Positions 11,800 to 24,200 of a stretch of DNA of 64,000 nucleotides are shown here, piece by piece; the stretch's first letter is position 1, and each line of letters starts with the position of its first letter. The stretch comes from Tubulanus polymorphus. Lineage: Eukaryota > Nemertea > Palaeonemertea > Tubulaniformes > Tubulanidae. Below the pieces are notes generated by a model. That model saw only the letters and a list, made by a program, of their open reading frames with translations. It had not been told where the DNA came from and ran no database searches. The stretch lies in the NCBI RefSeq assembly GCF_964204645.1, contig NC_134025.1, positions 16,152,001 to 16,216,000 of the forward strand. The letters run 5' to 3'. The translations under genes and the position numbers were made by a program.

Positions 11800-12603
11800 G
11801 GTGAGTCTACCTAACTCGGTTTTATTTGTAACTATTTGACTTCGTAACTTCTGTACTTAGTAAACCGAATACCGACTTAGAGAAAGGGGAATTTATAATT
11901 TTTAGATCATCAATAAAGTTCATTACATGTTAAATATACAACAATTTGCAGGTTTATTTTTTAGGTCAATTCAGTAGTTTAAAGGGATACGTTTTGTGGT
12001 TATTGGGACAGTAAGCTACAGGAGTAGCACATTTTCAGTACATACGCAGTGCAGAGAAAATCAACAGCAACTGGTTGATAATATTGATACATGGGTTTTT
12101 CATGATATTCGATTATTTTTAAGTGATCTTGCCACAAGTATTCTCTTTTTACTTTCAGAAGCCATTTCAGAGTCCTATTTTACAGCAATTATCGTTTAGA
12201 GTATATATTCGAAAAGATCACCAATTTTTTCTTTGTACTGGATGAACAACAACTACATTAGATTGGGTCAGAGGGAAAGTAGAGATATATTCCTGATATA
12301 TATAGCATATAACTAACTCCCAGATAGAGGCGCGCCTTCAAAAGGAGTGTACTACACTATTTCATTCGACACAAGGTTGGCTTAAAAATTAACTGAGTCA
12401 TGGATGAATTTGAGCAAAAAATCCACTGAGTAAAGTGGTTTACCCAGTAGAGCGGCGCCGAGTACGGCAGAGTCTACTACAATTTCAACAGAAGAGGGAA
12501 TATAATATTCCAAGGGCATTTGTCCGGTAAATCAGCCCAAATGAATAACTAGGTAACTTACGTGTGCAACATGATGAGCAGCAAAATAATTCTCAAGAAT
12601 ACA
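11800..12603. other. Unassigned intronic sequence
   Basis: Nothing recognisable was found. Short plus-strand ORFs here lack motifs, and no splice-supported exon was found. Confidence 0.35.
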
Positions 12604-13019
12604 TCACCAAATACAATGCTCGCGATATTTTCTTTGATCGGAGAACCGAAAATTTGCCTCTGAAAATAGATAATGAATCTTGTATTCGGGATTATTTCTC
12701 CACTTAATGAACAAGAAAATAAATTCATCAACACAAATTATACTATATTTCGAAATATAATTTATCCAGATATATTCTGATGTGGATAGGTAATTGTAAT
12801 ATGGCGTTTTCAGAGGAGGAGTAAGATACATACGTATTATAATTCAAGATATAATATCACCTAAATATAATTTCATAATAGATTGAATATTATCCAGATA
12901 TATATCAATAATAAATATCATATTTCTATAAATAATTTATACAGATGGATTGAATATTTCTAAATATAATTTATCAAATATAATATTCAGAAGAGATAAT
13001 TATTTAACGAAAAGATTAT
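12604..13019. repeat. AT-rich repeat (ATATAATTTATCCAGATATAT theme)
   Basis: Variants of AAATATAATTTAT and CCAGATATAT recur through 12640-13010. The ISL2EU-type element is inserted at the right edge of this tract. Translations are low-complexity. Confidence 0.55.
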
Positions 13020-13096
13020 CTATACACGACTCTCGTAAAGATAGCGACACCGATCGATAATTTAGCCGTGACGTCATACGGTGAAAAATACTTCCG
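13020..13096 (+). repeat. Left terminal inverted repeat of ISL2EU-type element
   Basis: It contains CTATACAC at the tip, CTCGTAA, a perfect CRE-like TGACGTCA at 13069 and an ETS-like ACTTCCG at 13090, followed within 10 bp by an ATGGCG start codon context (ATG at 13104). The mirror copy is 18371-18461. The CRE/ETS pair may serve as promoter as well as transposase-binding end. Confidence 0.75.
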
Positions 13097-13801
13097 TGTT
13101 ATAATGGCGCTCGTTTCAAATATTGGTGAGTAATCAGGAGAAACATTTCGTTGTTTATCATCATTAAAGCACTCAAATCATGCATGTAAACGAATGAGAG
13201 AATCGTGAGTTTGTGCTGTTGTCCTGGCCTCAGTCCACAGGTGCCAGCACCTCCAGTAATTTTCAAAATGGCAGCTGTTGACTGGACGGAAATTTACTCT
13301 CACTTTACGGCCGATTTGCACATGGATTAAGATCGTCAGGTGAGGTGTTATAGGTATCAGACAAACTACGAATCTGTTGTGCGTCGATTACAGCAAAAAT
13401 TAGACGGATATCTTAAGAAATTGGCTGACGAAGATTTCATACAAAAATGACCTTCCCATTCCTGACTGTGGTTTGTGAAAATATCCGATCGTGAAACTAA
13501 ACCACAGACAGGTTACTGACTAGGCCGGGCCCGGGTCGTCAGTTAGGCCGAGTCAGAGAGACAGAGTCAGTCTGAGACTGATCTATTTAGAAATCCGCGC
13601 TTGGTTGTGACGGCCTCATTTTATGACCTAGACTGGATTAATATTTAGAATCCTGAATTACATATAACATTATAGGCCTGCAGGCGTATTGTAGGTCTAA
13701 TTAATACCTCTATACTTTTGAATCCTGAATTTCATCGACAGTCAGAGAGTCATCGTAACATGAATCATCACATAAATCAATATACCCACTTCACTTTTTA
13801 G

Positions 13802-16396
13802 GGGATGCTGCTTCTAGCACAGCTGATCATGGATATGCTGCAGCCAGCACACTTGTTGGTAATGGTAGGCCTACAGCTGACGTCTACGTTCTAGGTTACG
13901 ACAATTTCTGCACGTGCAATGAGGTAGGCCTTTAAGACCAAAAATTAAAAGATAGCTTATTCTTCATTTTTCTGGCTAATTCAACTACCAACATTCATTC
14001 GACTGTATTTTGGATGTATCTGTATTTTTACATAAAATAATAATTGGTAAATTGTGATAAATTTTCACCGCAGCCTAAATTTCTTTGTGATTGTCCAGAG
14101 ATAGTAATGATGTATACTACTAGTGTACCGGTCCTACTATGCATGTAGTTTTAATGGCCAAAAATGTACCCCTCGCCTTGTAGTTAATTCAATTGACTGA
14201 ACAGAATTTTTTCGATTTTAGTTAACGGCCAGTGATATACCAGGAGCGCTCCTACAGAAACCAGCTAAGGACTACAAGAAGGGTGAACTTCAATTCTGGT
14301 TGAAATGTCGTAATCTGAAGTACAGAGCTGCTGACACAAAAGCTGTCTTGGTGAATAGGTACTGAATTCAATTTTATGTTGTTTATGTTATGTTTAATTT
14401 TTAATAAACTATATTGATTTATTTAAAGTCGTATTTTACTGTCGAACTCTACGGAGTTACCAGGATTTCCAGTCCTCCTTTTCTTTCGCAGAACTTCGTG
14501 AACTACAGGATGACTGCAAATGTTTCATTTTTTAGGTTTGAATTTAGATTTTCATGCAGGATCATAGGCCCTACACTTTCACGGGTCATTTTAGATAACA
14601 TTGCACATTTTAGACAGAACACATTGCACACCTTAGAAACTGCACATTTTAGAAATGCACATTGCACATTTTCATTTCTAGGGTCGAAGAAAATACGAAG
14701 ATCTCGCATAAGATTGTAGACCCTGACCCTCATAAGTGCTACTCCAATTTGAAGAAATCGAAGTGCACCTCCTGCAGTAGTAGCACTAATCCAAGAAACT
14801 TTACTAATACTAGCAGTAATATCAATACATTTAGTTCCATCAGAGAATGGGGAAACTCTGTTGTAAATATTCCAAACATATCATATGTTACGATCAGACA
14901 ACACGTAGAGACATCAGGAAGGAGGATTACAGGAAGTACATATATTGAAAAGACCTTACACAAAGGATATAAGTTTTTCTATGAGAACTATATTCATAAT
15001 GTATTTTCTGCTCGGGATAATGAAAAGAATTTGTGCTTGATTAAATGTCAGAGTTTTAGATCTCAAAAGAAAAATGAAGAGCCCCACAGATTACAGTGTA
15101 CATTAAACGATACCGGGTTTGTAGCAAATGCAACATGTTCTTGTGTAGCTGGGCTTAATGGTCATTGTAACCATATTGTTGGTTTACTTTTCTATCTAAA
15201 CCATTGCAAGTTTATGGAACTGAAGGAGTTCCAAAAACCTGGAACTTGTACTGACGAACCCCAGCAGTGGCATAGACCAAGAACAGCTGGTGTCAATGCT
15301 GAGCCTATCATGGGGTATTGTGTGCTAAAACCTGAGTACGAAAAACAAAAAAAAGGAGTGAGCAGTACACTTTATGATGCTAGAGGCCTAGCAATTAGGA
15401 GCAATGATGGTGCTCAACTACTTTTAGAGGAAATGAAAAAACTAAATCCTCATTCAGGTATTTGTAAAAACCTCAATCTCAAATCGGTTGGAAAGGTTCG
15501 AACAAGAATGGGCTTTGAAACTCCAGTTTGGTCTACATTAGCACACCAATTAGCAATTACTGAAGGTGACATGACACTATATACTGCAGTCTGGAATTGG
15601 AAGCAGACAAATATTACCCATATACCAAACTAACATTTCCAGATTTACCGTTATCAAACCCAGATGGAAAACTTAGATGTAATTTTGTGTTGCCAGATAT
15701 TTTGATACACGAATTAGAACCGAAAATTACCAATTTCCAACTGACTTTGGATCAGTGCATTAGCTTAGAAAAATCTACAGTTGGACAAAATTCAAACCCC
15801 CTTTGGTCAGATGCAAGAAAAGGATTGATTACTAGCAGTAATTTCGGTAGAATTCTTAGAAGAAAATCATATTCCATAGATTTTGCCAAGTCCCTTATGG
15901 TGAAAAAAGATCTATCTCATGTTCCAGCCATAAAGTACGGCAGGGAATACGAATCGAAGGCTGTAGATAGATATGTTCAATATATGCAAAACATAGGTAA
16001 TCCTGTCACTTGTATCGAATCAGGACTGGTGGTACATCCATATGTCCCCTGGCTGGGTGCCTCCCCTGATCGCAAATGTATCGATAGTAAAGTAGGCTTA
16101 GGACTTCTCGAAGTCAAATGTCCCTATTCTTTTCGGGACATAAAACCACAGGGAGCTTGTTCCAATCCAACGTTTTGCTGCGAAGAAAAAGGGAACAAAT
16201 ATTTTCTTCGAAAAGACCATGATTACTATGCCCAGATTCAAGGCCAGTTGGCCTTGACTGGGTTAACTTGGTGTGACTTTCTGGTTTATACAAGTAAAGG
16301 CATGTTGATAATCCGTGTTCCATTCGATCTTGAATTTTGGAATGAGGCGGTTGCAAAATTAGCAAATTTCTTCATTAGATATTTCCTTCCTGCCAT
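13802..16396 (+). pseudogene. SWIM zinc-finger / YqaJ-type nuclease gene of ISL2EU element
   Basis: Recognised exons are 13802-13923, 14222-14358 and 14682 onward, with good splice sites; a 5' exon probably starts at ATG 13104. The second exon encodes a SAP-like LQFWLKCRNL...AVLVNR stretch. The third has a SWIM zinc finger (CSCVAGLNGHCNH) and then a YqaJ/lambda-exonuclease-like domain: KYGREYESKAVDRY, WLGASPDRKC (metal-binding Asp), LLEVKCPYSF (the E-x-K motif) and YYAQIQGQLALTG (conserved Gln). Nucleases of this family resect or cut DNA, and the protein presumably aids transposition in the nucleus. A frame change near 15540-15600 splits the SWIM and YqaJ parts. Past about 16396 the frame runs into antisense transposase sequence, so the native C-terminus is lost. 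Confidence 0.82.
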
Positions 16397-17726
16397 GAAT
16401 GAAAATTTCTGTACAATCAATTATTACTCTTGTATTGGGGTACTTATTTTTGAAGCTGACTGGCATCGATGCAACGATTTCTTTTTTAGAAGACCAAATT
16501 GGCAGAGCGCCAAGTCTAAGATAAACAAAATTAGCCCAGGTTATAATCAAACGGCTAACTATAGCAACTGAGATATCAAATCGGTCAGCTAGGTCTTGCT
16601 CTAATAGACCAAGTCGTATCCTAGTCAAAAACAGAAAAAACTGGTCCCTAGGAGACAAAGCAAATGGACGACCCTTTTTTATAACTGATGCAGAGGGTTC
16701 TGATTTAGCCACTATTAAATTTTCACCAAGTTCTCCCGGGTTTACAAATTTTAGCACTGAATTAAAAGTCTCTATATTTGGAAAACCTGTATAGAATGTT
16801 ATATTATCAACACTAAGTCTATCAATAGTAAATCTGTTTTCTGATTGCAAACTTTCCACCTGAGTCTGGAGCTTTTCATTTTCTAGTTCAAGGTTAGATA
16901 TCCTGTTTAAAAGTTCTGTGTAATCATTATGAGTTATTGTAGTACTACATGACATCAAGTCCATGCCATTATCAGTAACAGTTGTTTCAAGCAAATCCGG
17001 TCCATCGTCCTCGAACAAAGAAATTGGCTCACACGTGGGGGCAAATTCTGAAGTATCCTCCGTTGGAACTACTGATGTACATGTAGTTTGAAAGCGCGAA
17101 TCACATAAGTTAACAAGTTTATTTGGTTTCCTCAGTTTTTTTGGGTTCCAGTTCGTGACTTTTCCTTCCCAACAAGAAAACACAGACGGAATGGCGGTTG
17201 ACTTAAGATATCTACGTCCTGAATAACTGGATACATCACGATAATCGTCCTTTTTGAAATGCTGCGAGCACACAAATGTGTTTTTCGTTATTTTAAACAG
17301 GTCTCCTTCATCACGTTTAATGCGGGCCAACCACTGTTTTCTCAGCCCAAGTTCTGATGGGAAACTGAAATATGAAACTACACCGTGGCCTTCAACATGA
17401 TAATATCCGGATTTGGTGCAATAAGGGACGCAGCAGCTTCTCCGACTCTAAAAAAAATTTAATCGATATTAATTATTGTTGCAAATTGTTCAATAAGGCA
17501 TTGTAAATTAATCATAACAGATAGGGGATAATTATCAGTCTTATGATAAATCTATGTACGTACGATTATTAGAATTTTATCAAGAAATCAAAAATATTTG
17601 CTCTTGAATATTAGGCATGTACAAATTAATTTTACTAACCGTAGAACCTTTCTTTCTCCTTGAATCTTCGTCACGGCTCTCGGTTTCATAATCCTTCAAT
17701 AAACTAAATGAATAGTTGTGATCATC
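16397..17726 (-). pseudogene. THAP-domain DDE transposase of ISL2EU element, C-terminally truncated
   Basis: Minus-strand exons at 17640-17726 and from 17447 downward. The second begins with a THAP zinc finger: CCVPYCTKSGYYHVEGHG, then a W, then CSQHF, with the family's closing A-x-PSVF segment. Next come an acidic linker, a leucine-rich coiled coil (NRISNLELENEKLQTQVESL), a helix-turn-helix (FFLFLTRIRLGLLEQDLADR) and RVIIDCTEIF, which holds the first catalytic Asp of the DDE_4 family. Immediately after TEIF the sequence becomes the antisense of the YqaJ gene, so the second Asp and the Glu are missing. This product could bind DNA through THAP but could not catalyse transposition. Confidence 0.85.
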
Positions 17727-17810
17727 CTAAAAAAATCAAAAGAATAAAATTGTATTAGTTGTTAGTATTATCTAGCCTGCTGTGTCTTAAGACAGTTAAG
17801 TAACAAGGGG

Positions 17811-17960
17811 TCATTCATTTATTACATACGCACTAGGGGAGGGGTAAGTGCAATTGCATACTGTAATGCTTAATGTATATGAAAAAACGGCCGATTTTGC
17901 GTACAGGGGGGGAGGGGGGGTTGAAAATTCAAATTTTATGCATACGTAATAAATGAATGA
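17811..17960. mobile_element. Short MITE (TCATTCATTTATTAC termini), copy 1
   Basis: TCATTCATTTATTACATACG at the left pairs with CGTAATAAATGAATGA at the right. The interior carries GGGGAGGGG runs and GCGTACAG. A second copy lies at 32703-32857. This copy is nested in an intron of the ISL2EU transposase gene. Confidence 0.8.
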
Positions 17961-18370
17961 TACCCAAGAAGGTTTTTATATACTGATTCACTAGAGGCTA
18001 GCCTAACAACAATATTTTGACTTCCGAAGCTGTTATTATTGAGTACAGGTACATAAGTGATTTATTAGCTGAGAGATCGTTTAATTTAACAGTTCAAAAA
18101 AAAAGATTCAAGGAAATGACTCAAATGTCTTATCTGTGGCAGTGCGGAGGAGGTGACCTACAAACCTCGCCGGAATTTTGTTAAGTAGTTCAAGTTGAAT
18201 CTCGGTCGATTTCTCGCCGATAAAGAGGTCATACACTGGCATTAATCGCACATTACATTACTGGTGATAACAATAATTGATATGGGTGATACTGCTTACC
18301 CATACTTACCATAATTCTAGCACTAGCAGCGATTAATATCACGAGATCACAGCGTAGAGTACCGCGCTCG

Positions 18371-18461
18371 CGGAAGTAAAATCGTTCACCGAATGACGTC
18401 ACTATTAGTTAGTTCTCGTTGCCGCCGCAACAAAGCGCCACGTTACGAGAAGGGTGTATAG
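18371..18461 (-). repeat. Right terminal inverted repeat of ISL2EU-type element
   Basis: The minus-strand reading begins CTATACACCCTTCTCGTAAC and contains TGACGTCATTCGGTGAA (CRE at 18394-18401) and ACTTCCG (18371-18377). It differs from the left repeat by a roughly 15-bp insertion in the middle. Confidence 0.75.
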
Positions 18462-18474
18462 TTCCACGAAAATA

Positions 18475-18740
18475 TGTTTTTGAGAATGTTTTTGTCAATG
18501 AGAAACGCTTCAATCGATCAATATACTTGTTCGAATGAAAAACTTAATGTTCCGACACGAAAATTTTGTTTGAATGGAAATGATTCTGCTCGATCCAACA
18601 ATATAATTTTTTTCGAACGAAAAAGCTTTTGTTCTGGCAAAAAAATTTGTTCAAACGAAAATAATTTTGTTGCGACGAAAAAAAAAAATTTGTTCAAATG
18701 AAATGTTGTTTAAATGAAAAAAGATTTTTTCATCCGGGGT
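18475..18740 (+). repeat. TTCGAACGAAA-type palindromic repeat tract, second copy
   Basis: It is the same style as 2975-3460 and shares the blocks CTTCAATCGATCAATATA/CTTGTTCGAATGAAAAACTT and AACAATATAATTTTTTTCG. It lies 14 bp from the ISL2EU right end. No reverse transcriptase fragment accompanies this copy. Confidence 0.75.
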
Positions 18741-19678
18741 TCAGTAGTTACTTAAGTCATCTAGTGTTTACACAAGTTATATCTTTCAAAAAGTTATTTC
18801 AAATTTGAAACTACACCATTTTTCAGAAATTTTCTCCCTAATTATATATTCATAGAGGTACCTAGCCTACCATAAGTAGATGTAAACTTTTCCAATGCAC
18901 ATCCACTAGCTTTATGTATAGATTAAAACTACCGTATTTCAAATTCCTTTTTTAGATTCATGTTTTTGGTTATTTGCGTGATGATTATGAGAAAACACAA
19001 ATTTTGTGAAATTGCTCCGGAATTTGACTTTATCTATTTAAAAGGCAACACTAGTAGGTTTACATCTATCATATTGTTCATTTGAATGCTGGTTACCCTG
19101 CAGGTAACTCCTGTGCCACCATATTGTGCAGAAGTTGCCAAAATTTTCATCCTTATGCTGAATTTATTAAATCAACCCGTGTTGGCTGGGCTGCTTTGAG
19201 CAGGGGGTGGGCTGATTGGATTAGCCGTGAACTTTTTTTCTTTATGTTTGAATGTTTCTAACTTTCCTCTAGAGTTTAAAGTTACTCATTTTACCACTTA
19301 AATGCCCAATGAAGCATGTATTCACGACACTAAAGCTAAATCTGCTATAAAATTCTGTTAAGTCAAAATTCTGGAAAATTTCATGAATTTCATTTCTTTC
19401 AAAAAATTACACCCAACGACCTTCAGATCAATGTTTTGGGTTATAGTATCTATTGTGAATCTATACTAGATGGCAGTACTGCACAGGTATAAATACTATT
19501 GGTTTAACACCTCTAAAAGTAACTTAGAACACGTTGCTAAAGCCCGTTGCTATGGGCTTTGAGATTGGAGGGGTCTTGTTTGACCTCCAAAAACATGCCT
19601 TTGCCATTATCTGACCACTCCGAAAATTTTCGGAAAAATATAGTGTTCAATTACAGTACTTTTCAAAAAACTTGAAGT
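18741..19678. other. Unassigned sequence
   Basis: I see no exon, terminal repeat or coding domain between the palindromic tract and the Kolobok insertion site. Confidence 0.35.
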
Positions 19679-19696
19679 TTAAAGGACTACTGAACA
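19679..19696 (+). repeat. Kolobok left end: TTAA target duplication plus terminal repeat
   Basis: TTAA (19679-19682) is followed by AGGACTACTGAACA (19683-19696). The mirror image TGTTCAGTAGTCCT-TTAA is at 24753-24770. Kolobok elements insert at and duplicate TTAA. Confidence 0.88.
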
Positions 19697-19903
19697 GTAT
19701 TCCAATATGCATCATATTTTTCCACTATAATGTTGATTAAGTAACATGTATTCCATATTGATTCCTAAAAACATTTACATGAAGTTTTTTAACGAAAAAA
19801 ATAAACTTCTGTAAGATCTCTGCTGTTTTGTTTACTCTGACCACGTGTAATGAGCAGGTCACGTGAGTAAACGTCGGCGCGAGAAGTTACTTTGTAAACA
19901 AAC

Positions 19904-21013
19904 ATGGCGGATACATTTAACAACGTAAGCAACAGCGATGAAAGTTCAGAAGATCATTTGTCAGATAATAATTATATTGAAAAGGAAGACAGTGAGTCAG
20001 GCAGTGAATTATCTGTGGAGACTGTAAACGTGGCAGAACCAATTCTAGATCCATATTTATATGAGTCAGATGCATCCGACTCGGAAGAGGGCTACCGACC
20101 TGATGACAGGCCGGATAGACTGAATAGACGGAATCAAATATAAACCAAGCTGCACCATCTACATCAAGTAGAGAATACCTGTGTGAAATTACAGAATTGT
20201 CGGTCCACACAAAAAGCTTAAATCGTGCCATAAAGAAACATCCACAGACGGACAGACAGACAGACAGACATGACGACGATGCCATAGATGGGTTCGTCTG
20301 ATGACGAAACCAATCAAAAAACTATTCATAATAAGGCCAAATATTTTATTCACGGCACTCCTAAGAAAAAGTATTGTCTAACTAACCATACACTTTTATT
20401 GCAACGTGGTAGGCCTATTACTCACTGCTCACAATATGTTATTGTCATCGAACTCAACAATAGTTGTTGTAGTACGTTACTCGAGCGAGGCGTAGAATAC
20501 ATCTTTGTGTTAGCTAGTTTCTAGGGATGTTTAACTTTCAATTTGCAGACTGAACGTGGTAATTCAAAATCATTTTCTCTTTCCTAGGTGTCATTGCTCT
20601 CATTGCCAGATATTGGACACTGAGCCAGAGTGTATCTGCTGACATGAGGTTCCCGAGGTCAAAAATAAATAAGACCAGCTCAATGCAAGACCAGGAGACG
20701 ACCATTTCACTTGCATGACTGATACACCATCATTTCAGTCAGTGTGCTTGGATGTTTCGGTGCTGGAAACAGCCTGGTATGGGTTTCATTCGCAGTATGG
20801 CCGTAAAGCGTTTGAGGGACCCTTACCAGACAAATATAGGCACATTGCATAAAGACAGTGTGTTCGATGGTGCTGAGGATTCTGCAGCAAAAACAATAGA
20901 GTAATATTGCCTGCATGTATCGTGTCATGCATCAGGCACATTTCCCAAAAGAAGATGTTCTCGAAGAGGATCAGCAATTCAGAGGATTCCGTCTACCTCA
21001 ATTAGAAAACTAA
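19904..21013 (+). pseudogene. P2X7-like zinc-domain accessory gene of the Kolobok element, decayed
   Basis: The first exon (ATG 19904) encodes an acidic, Ser/Asp-rich leader (MADTFNNVSNSDESSEDH) containing the LDPYLYESDASDSEEGYRP motif. After an acceptor at 20586, a Cys-rich segment follows: CHCSHCQILDTEPECIC, then PSFQSVCLDVSVLETAW, then QCVRWC and RVILPACIVSCIRHTFP. This order (C-x-C-x2-C, VCL-x-VLETA, RW-x-(W/C), R-x-x(L)PxC-V-x-IR-x-FP) matches the P2X7 receptor intracellular-like domain found in many invertebrate proteins. Stops at about 20638, 20667 and 20855 break it. Role in transposition is unknown, and it could instead be a captured host domain. Confidence 0.72.
20245..20272 (+). 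repeat. (GACA)n microsatellite
   Basis: About seven GACA/GACG units lie within the Kolobok P2X7-like gene, just after its first exon. Confidence 0.85.
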
Positions 21014-21206
21014 AACGCAAATTTTAGTTGCAATGTATATTTTATTAATTTACAAGAATAAATGATTTGTATATATTTTGCATTAAAAAAGTTGTCAATC
21101 ATGTCATCTTGAGCCGAGTAACAATAAATTCAAATAACTACAATGATATTAACAGCAGCAAATAGTCAAGTGGTTATTTATTGTCAACCAAGTCACTTTC
21201 CAGAAC

Positions 21207-24200
21207 CTAGCGAATCACTTCATCAATAGATTCGGTGTTGACAGTCAGTTTTCGAAATCGCTTTTTAGGTTGAGTAGCGAGGACAGTTGAATTTGATTTT
21301 CCTTTTACCTTTTCGGTAACTTTCTTGAATCTTGATGTATGGTAGATTACCGCTTCATCCTTAACTACCCTTTTGCAACCCGCGATCAATGTGGCTGGTA
21401 CATTTATTTCAGAGGAATCATGCGGGCGTCTCTTTATGTTGTTAAAAACTTCTGCAAGGCATAACTTGACGTAATTTGAAAAGATTTTTTTTTTATGAAC
21501 CCAAGTAATTTTCAGTAAATAATATAACACTTTGTTAGGTTCATTCAGCCTACCATAAGTGGTTTTTGTCAGAATTTTTCTTAAAACGTGACCATCTTTA
21601 TACTTTGGATAGTCCACCTGCCATCGCTGATTACCAGTCTTCGTTTCAGCTTGAATTCGTTCAGAATTTTCGTTTCAGTGAAGTATTGCTATACAGATCC
21701 TAATGGAATTTGAAATAAAGATAGAATGATAATGTACCAGGTAGAATAATGATGTGATTTTCTAAATTCATATTTTTACATGTATTTACATACCTACTGA
21801 GCATTCCGATGTAAGAGAAATGTACCATCTTAGGGGCAAAATGATTTAAGATATTATGAAAGCATTCAATACTGCTGGTTTGTCCATAGCTAGACATATT
21901 GGATATCTGATTAACTGTCCGTGTGTTTGTTGCAAGATTCTCAAATTCAGATGCAACATTGGATCTTAAAAAATTTAAAGATCAATAAATCAAAATGAAA
22001 ACAATTATTTACACTTAATTATTTACCCGGGTAGCTATTAAATAGAGAATAGAAAAATATACCTGGATTTAACCATTTCTATTTTTTAGAATATGATGCG
22101 TGGAGACAGTTCTCATGATTATTTTGAACATGTTGTATGCATGTCAGCCATTTCTGTTTTATTGTCTCGTGGTCTCCTGATTCAGAGGATTGGGCACACC
22201 AGTACAAATGGACTTTGATATTGGGTATCCACTCTTTGATAACCTCCATGTCTTTTTGCTTTCCTAGGCGTTCGAGTTTTCTTGTGACCGCTTGACAGAT
22301 TAAATGATAAACAAAATGCAGATCTTTGTGAACAAGCCTTAAAAAACCATTTACAAAATTGTGTAACTTACGCACCTTTGACACAATGCAAGTATCATAG
22401 TAATGTGGAATTTTCCAAGTGTCGCGCGCCCATTTTCTTACGGACTAATGCATATCAGTTACGAGAGCTGTGATTTTGAATTTCTTCAGTTTTTCTGCGC
22501 ATCTTTTTAAGCCTTCTAGTTCCATCGCATTTGATGATGTCACTTCATTTGACTGAATTATACATTAAAAAAACAAAATACCTAAAAAGCGAATCCACAT
22601 TCATAAACCCTGAATAACTGTAAGGCATACTTACTTGGACTAACTCAGAAGTTATTATTTTATTGGTCTCCAGATTCATTATCGAGTATGAACAGTACTT
22701 TGCCGAGTGGCCAGGCGAGTCACAGCGTCCATCTCCTCCTATCAACAGTGGAGATGATTTGAGACTATCAAGCATACACTCGCGTTTCCTTTCCCAAACT
22801 TGTCGTATAGCGGCATGGATGTATTTCGAATGATGGTTATACACTGTTCGCGTTGAAAGGCACTGAATTTTTATGAAGCTGGATTGACAATGAATGTTTG
22901 AAATTATATATTGAAATGTAAAAAAATTTTTAAAAAGTCGATGAAAATTAAGGCACAATTTGATGACAAGCATTGGTTTCAACTTACTTAAACAACCTGA
23001 TCACCTTTTCTGTTAGGCTTCCTGACAGTAGTATTCCAACACTCAATAATATACTGGTAACGGGAATACCCTTGATGGATGGCTCACTCTTCCATGTGGT
23101 CCTGTGGTTACACAGCTTACACTGGGTTCTAACTGTCAAACACACTCTTCGAGACAAGATTTTCACCCTTACAAATACTGCAGAATTGAAATAGTATCAG
23201 CAGAGCAGACTGATAAATAATAAACTTGTTCTGACCCTGAAAATCAACGTCATCTTCATTCCTGCAAGTAAAAATACTTCTATAATTTCACAGATCTTAG
23301 TATTGATCTCTCGACAAAATCAAATGCAAATTTCTATGTCAAGATATCTAACTTGAGGGTAGGCTACATGTAATGATCATCTTACTTCATTTCTTCATAT
23401 TTCACACTTTCTTCTTGAAATTCATCATCCGATTCAGTCTCCGCGTCACACTCTGGACGATATTCTTCATCAGAATCTGTCTTGTTTGATGAGACACTGC
23501 TCTGACTAGCCTTTCTGTATCGCTTCTTGGGTCTTGTTTTGGGGGATAAAAGGGAACATTGAACCCCACGTGAGGCGCGTCTGATTTTGTAGCTGACTTT
23601 CAGTTTTGAATATTTTGGGAAATGTCGACGTTGACAAAAATACTTAGGTCTCCATTTGAGAGTTTCGATCGCTGAAAAAATATTTTTACATAATAATGAT
23701 TAAATTTGATTCAATTTCTATAATCAACAAATGAAATATAAAATTAAAAGTAGGTAGGCAAATATTTTATTCATGATTTCGAATGGATGTAATTACCTTT
23801 ACTAGATGTATTAGGTTCAGTTTGAACAGCTACAGTTTCCCACATTTTATCGAGATCGCCATCACCATCAATTTCAAAGTCAATACTTTGAGGCTCTGGT
23901 TCAGCTACACTTGGCTGAGTCGTATCATTGACCATCGCTAGCCTCCGTCTTTTTTCAAAAGCTGAACGTCCTTTTTGCATCTTCGGACTCAAGAAATCTG
24001 CTTTCTGAGGCGAATCAACAGAATTCGACACAACAGAATCACTGAGATGCAAAATTGGTACAGAATCTTTCTTTAATCGAAGACTGAAGTGATAAATGCA
24101 TCATAATAGTCAGTTGTTTCCAAACTAATTACAAGTCGCCTGATTATACACGACATTCTTAGGCCCAGGTCACTCGAAAGTGAATTGAATATGATTTGTT

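Larger units (their letters stand above)
13020..18461. mobile_element. ISL2EU/IS4EU-type DNA transposon, internally deleted
   Basis: The element carries two convergent genes: a plus-strand SWIM/YqaJ nuclease gene and a minus-strand THAP transposase with a DDE_4-like fold. This gene pair is the established signature of ISL2EU (IS4EU) elements. Terminal inverted repeats at 13020-13096 and 18371-18461 share CTATACAC, CTCGTAA, TGACGTCAT, CGGTGAA and ACTTCCG in order. The terminal CTATACAC/GTGTATAG allows a TA duplication, but the exact end is ambiguous. Near 16397 the two genes abut, and the transposase stops just after its first catalytic Asp, so an internal deletion has made the copy defective. 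A short MITE (17811-17960) sits in a transposase intron. Confidence 0.85.
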
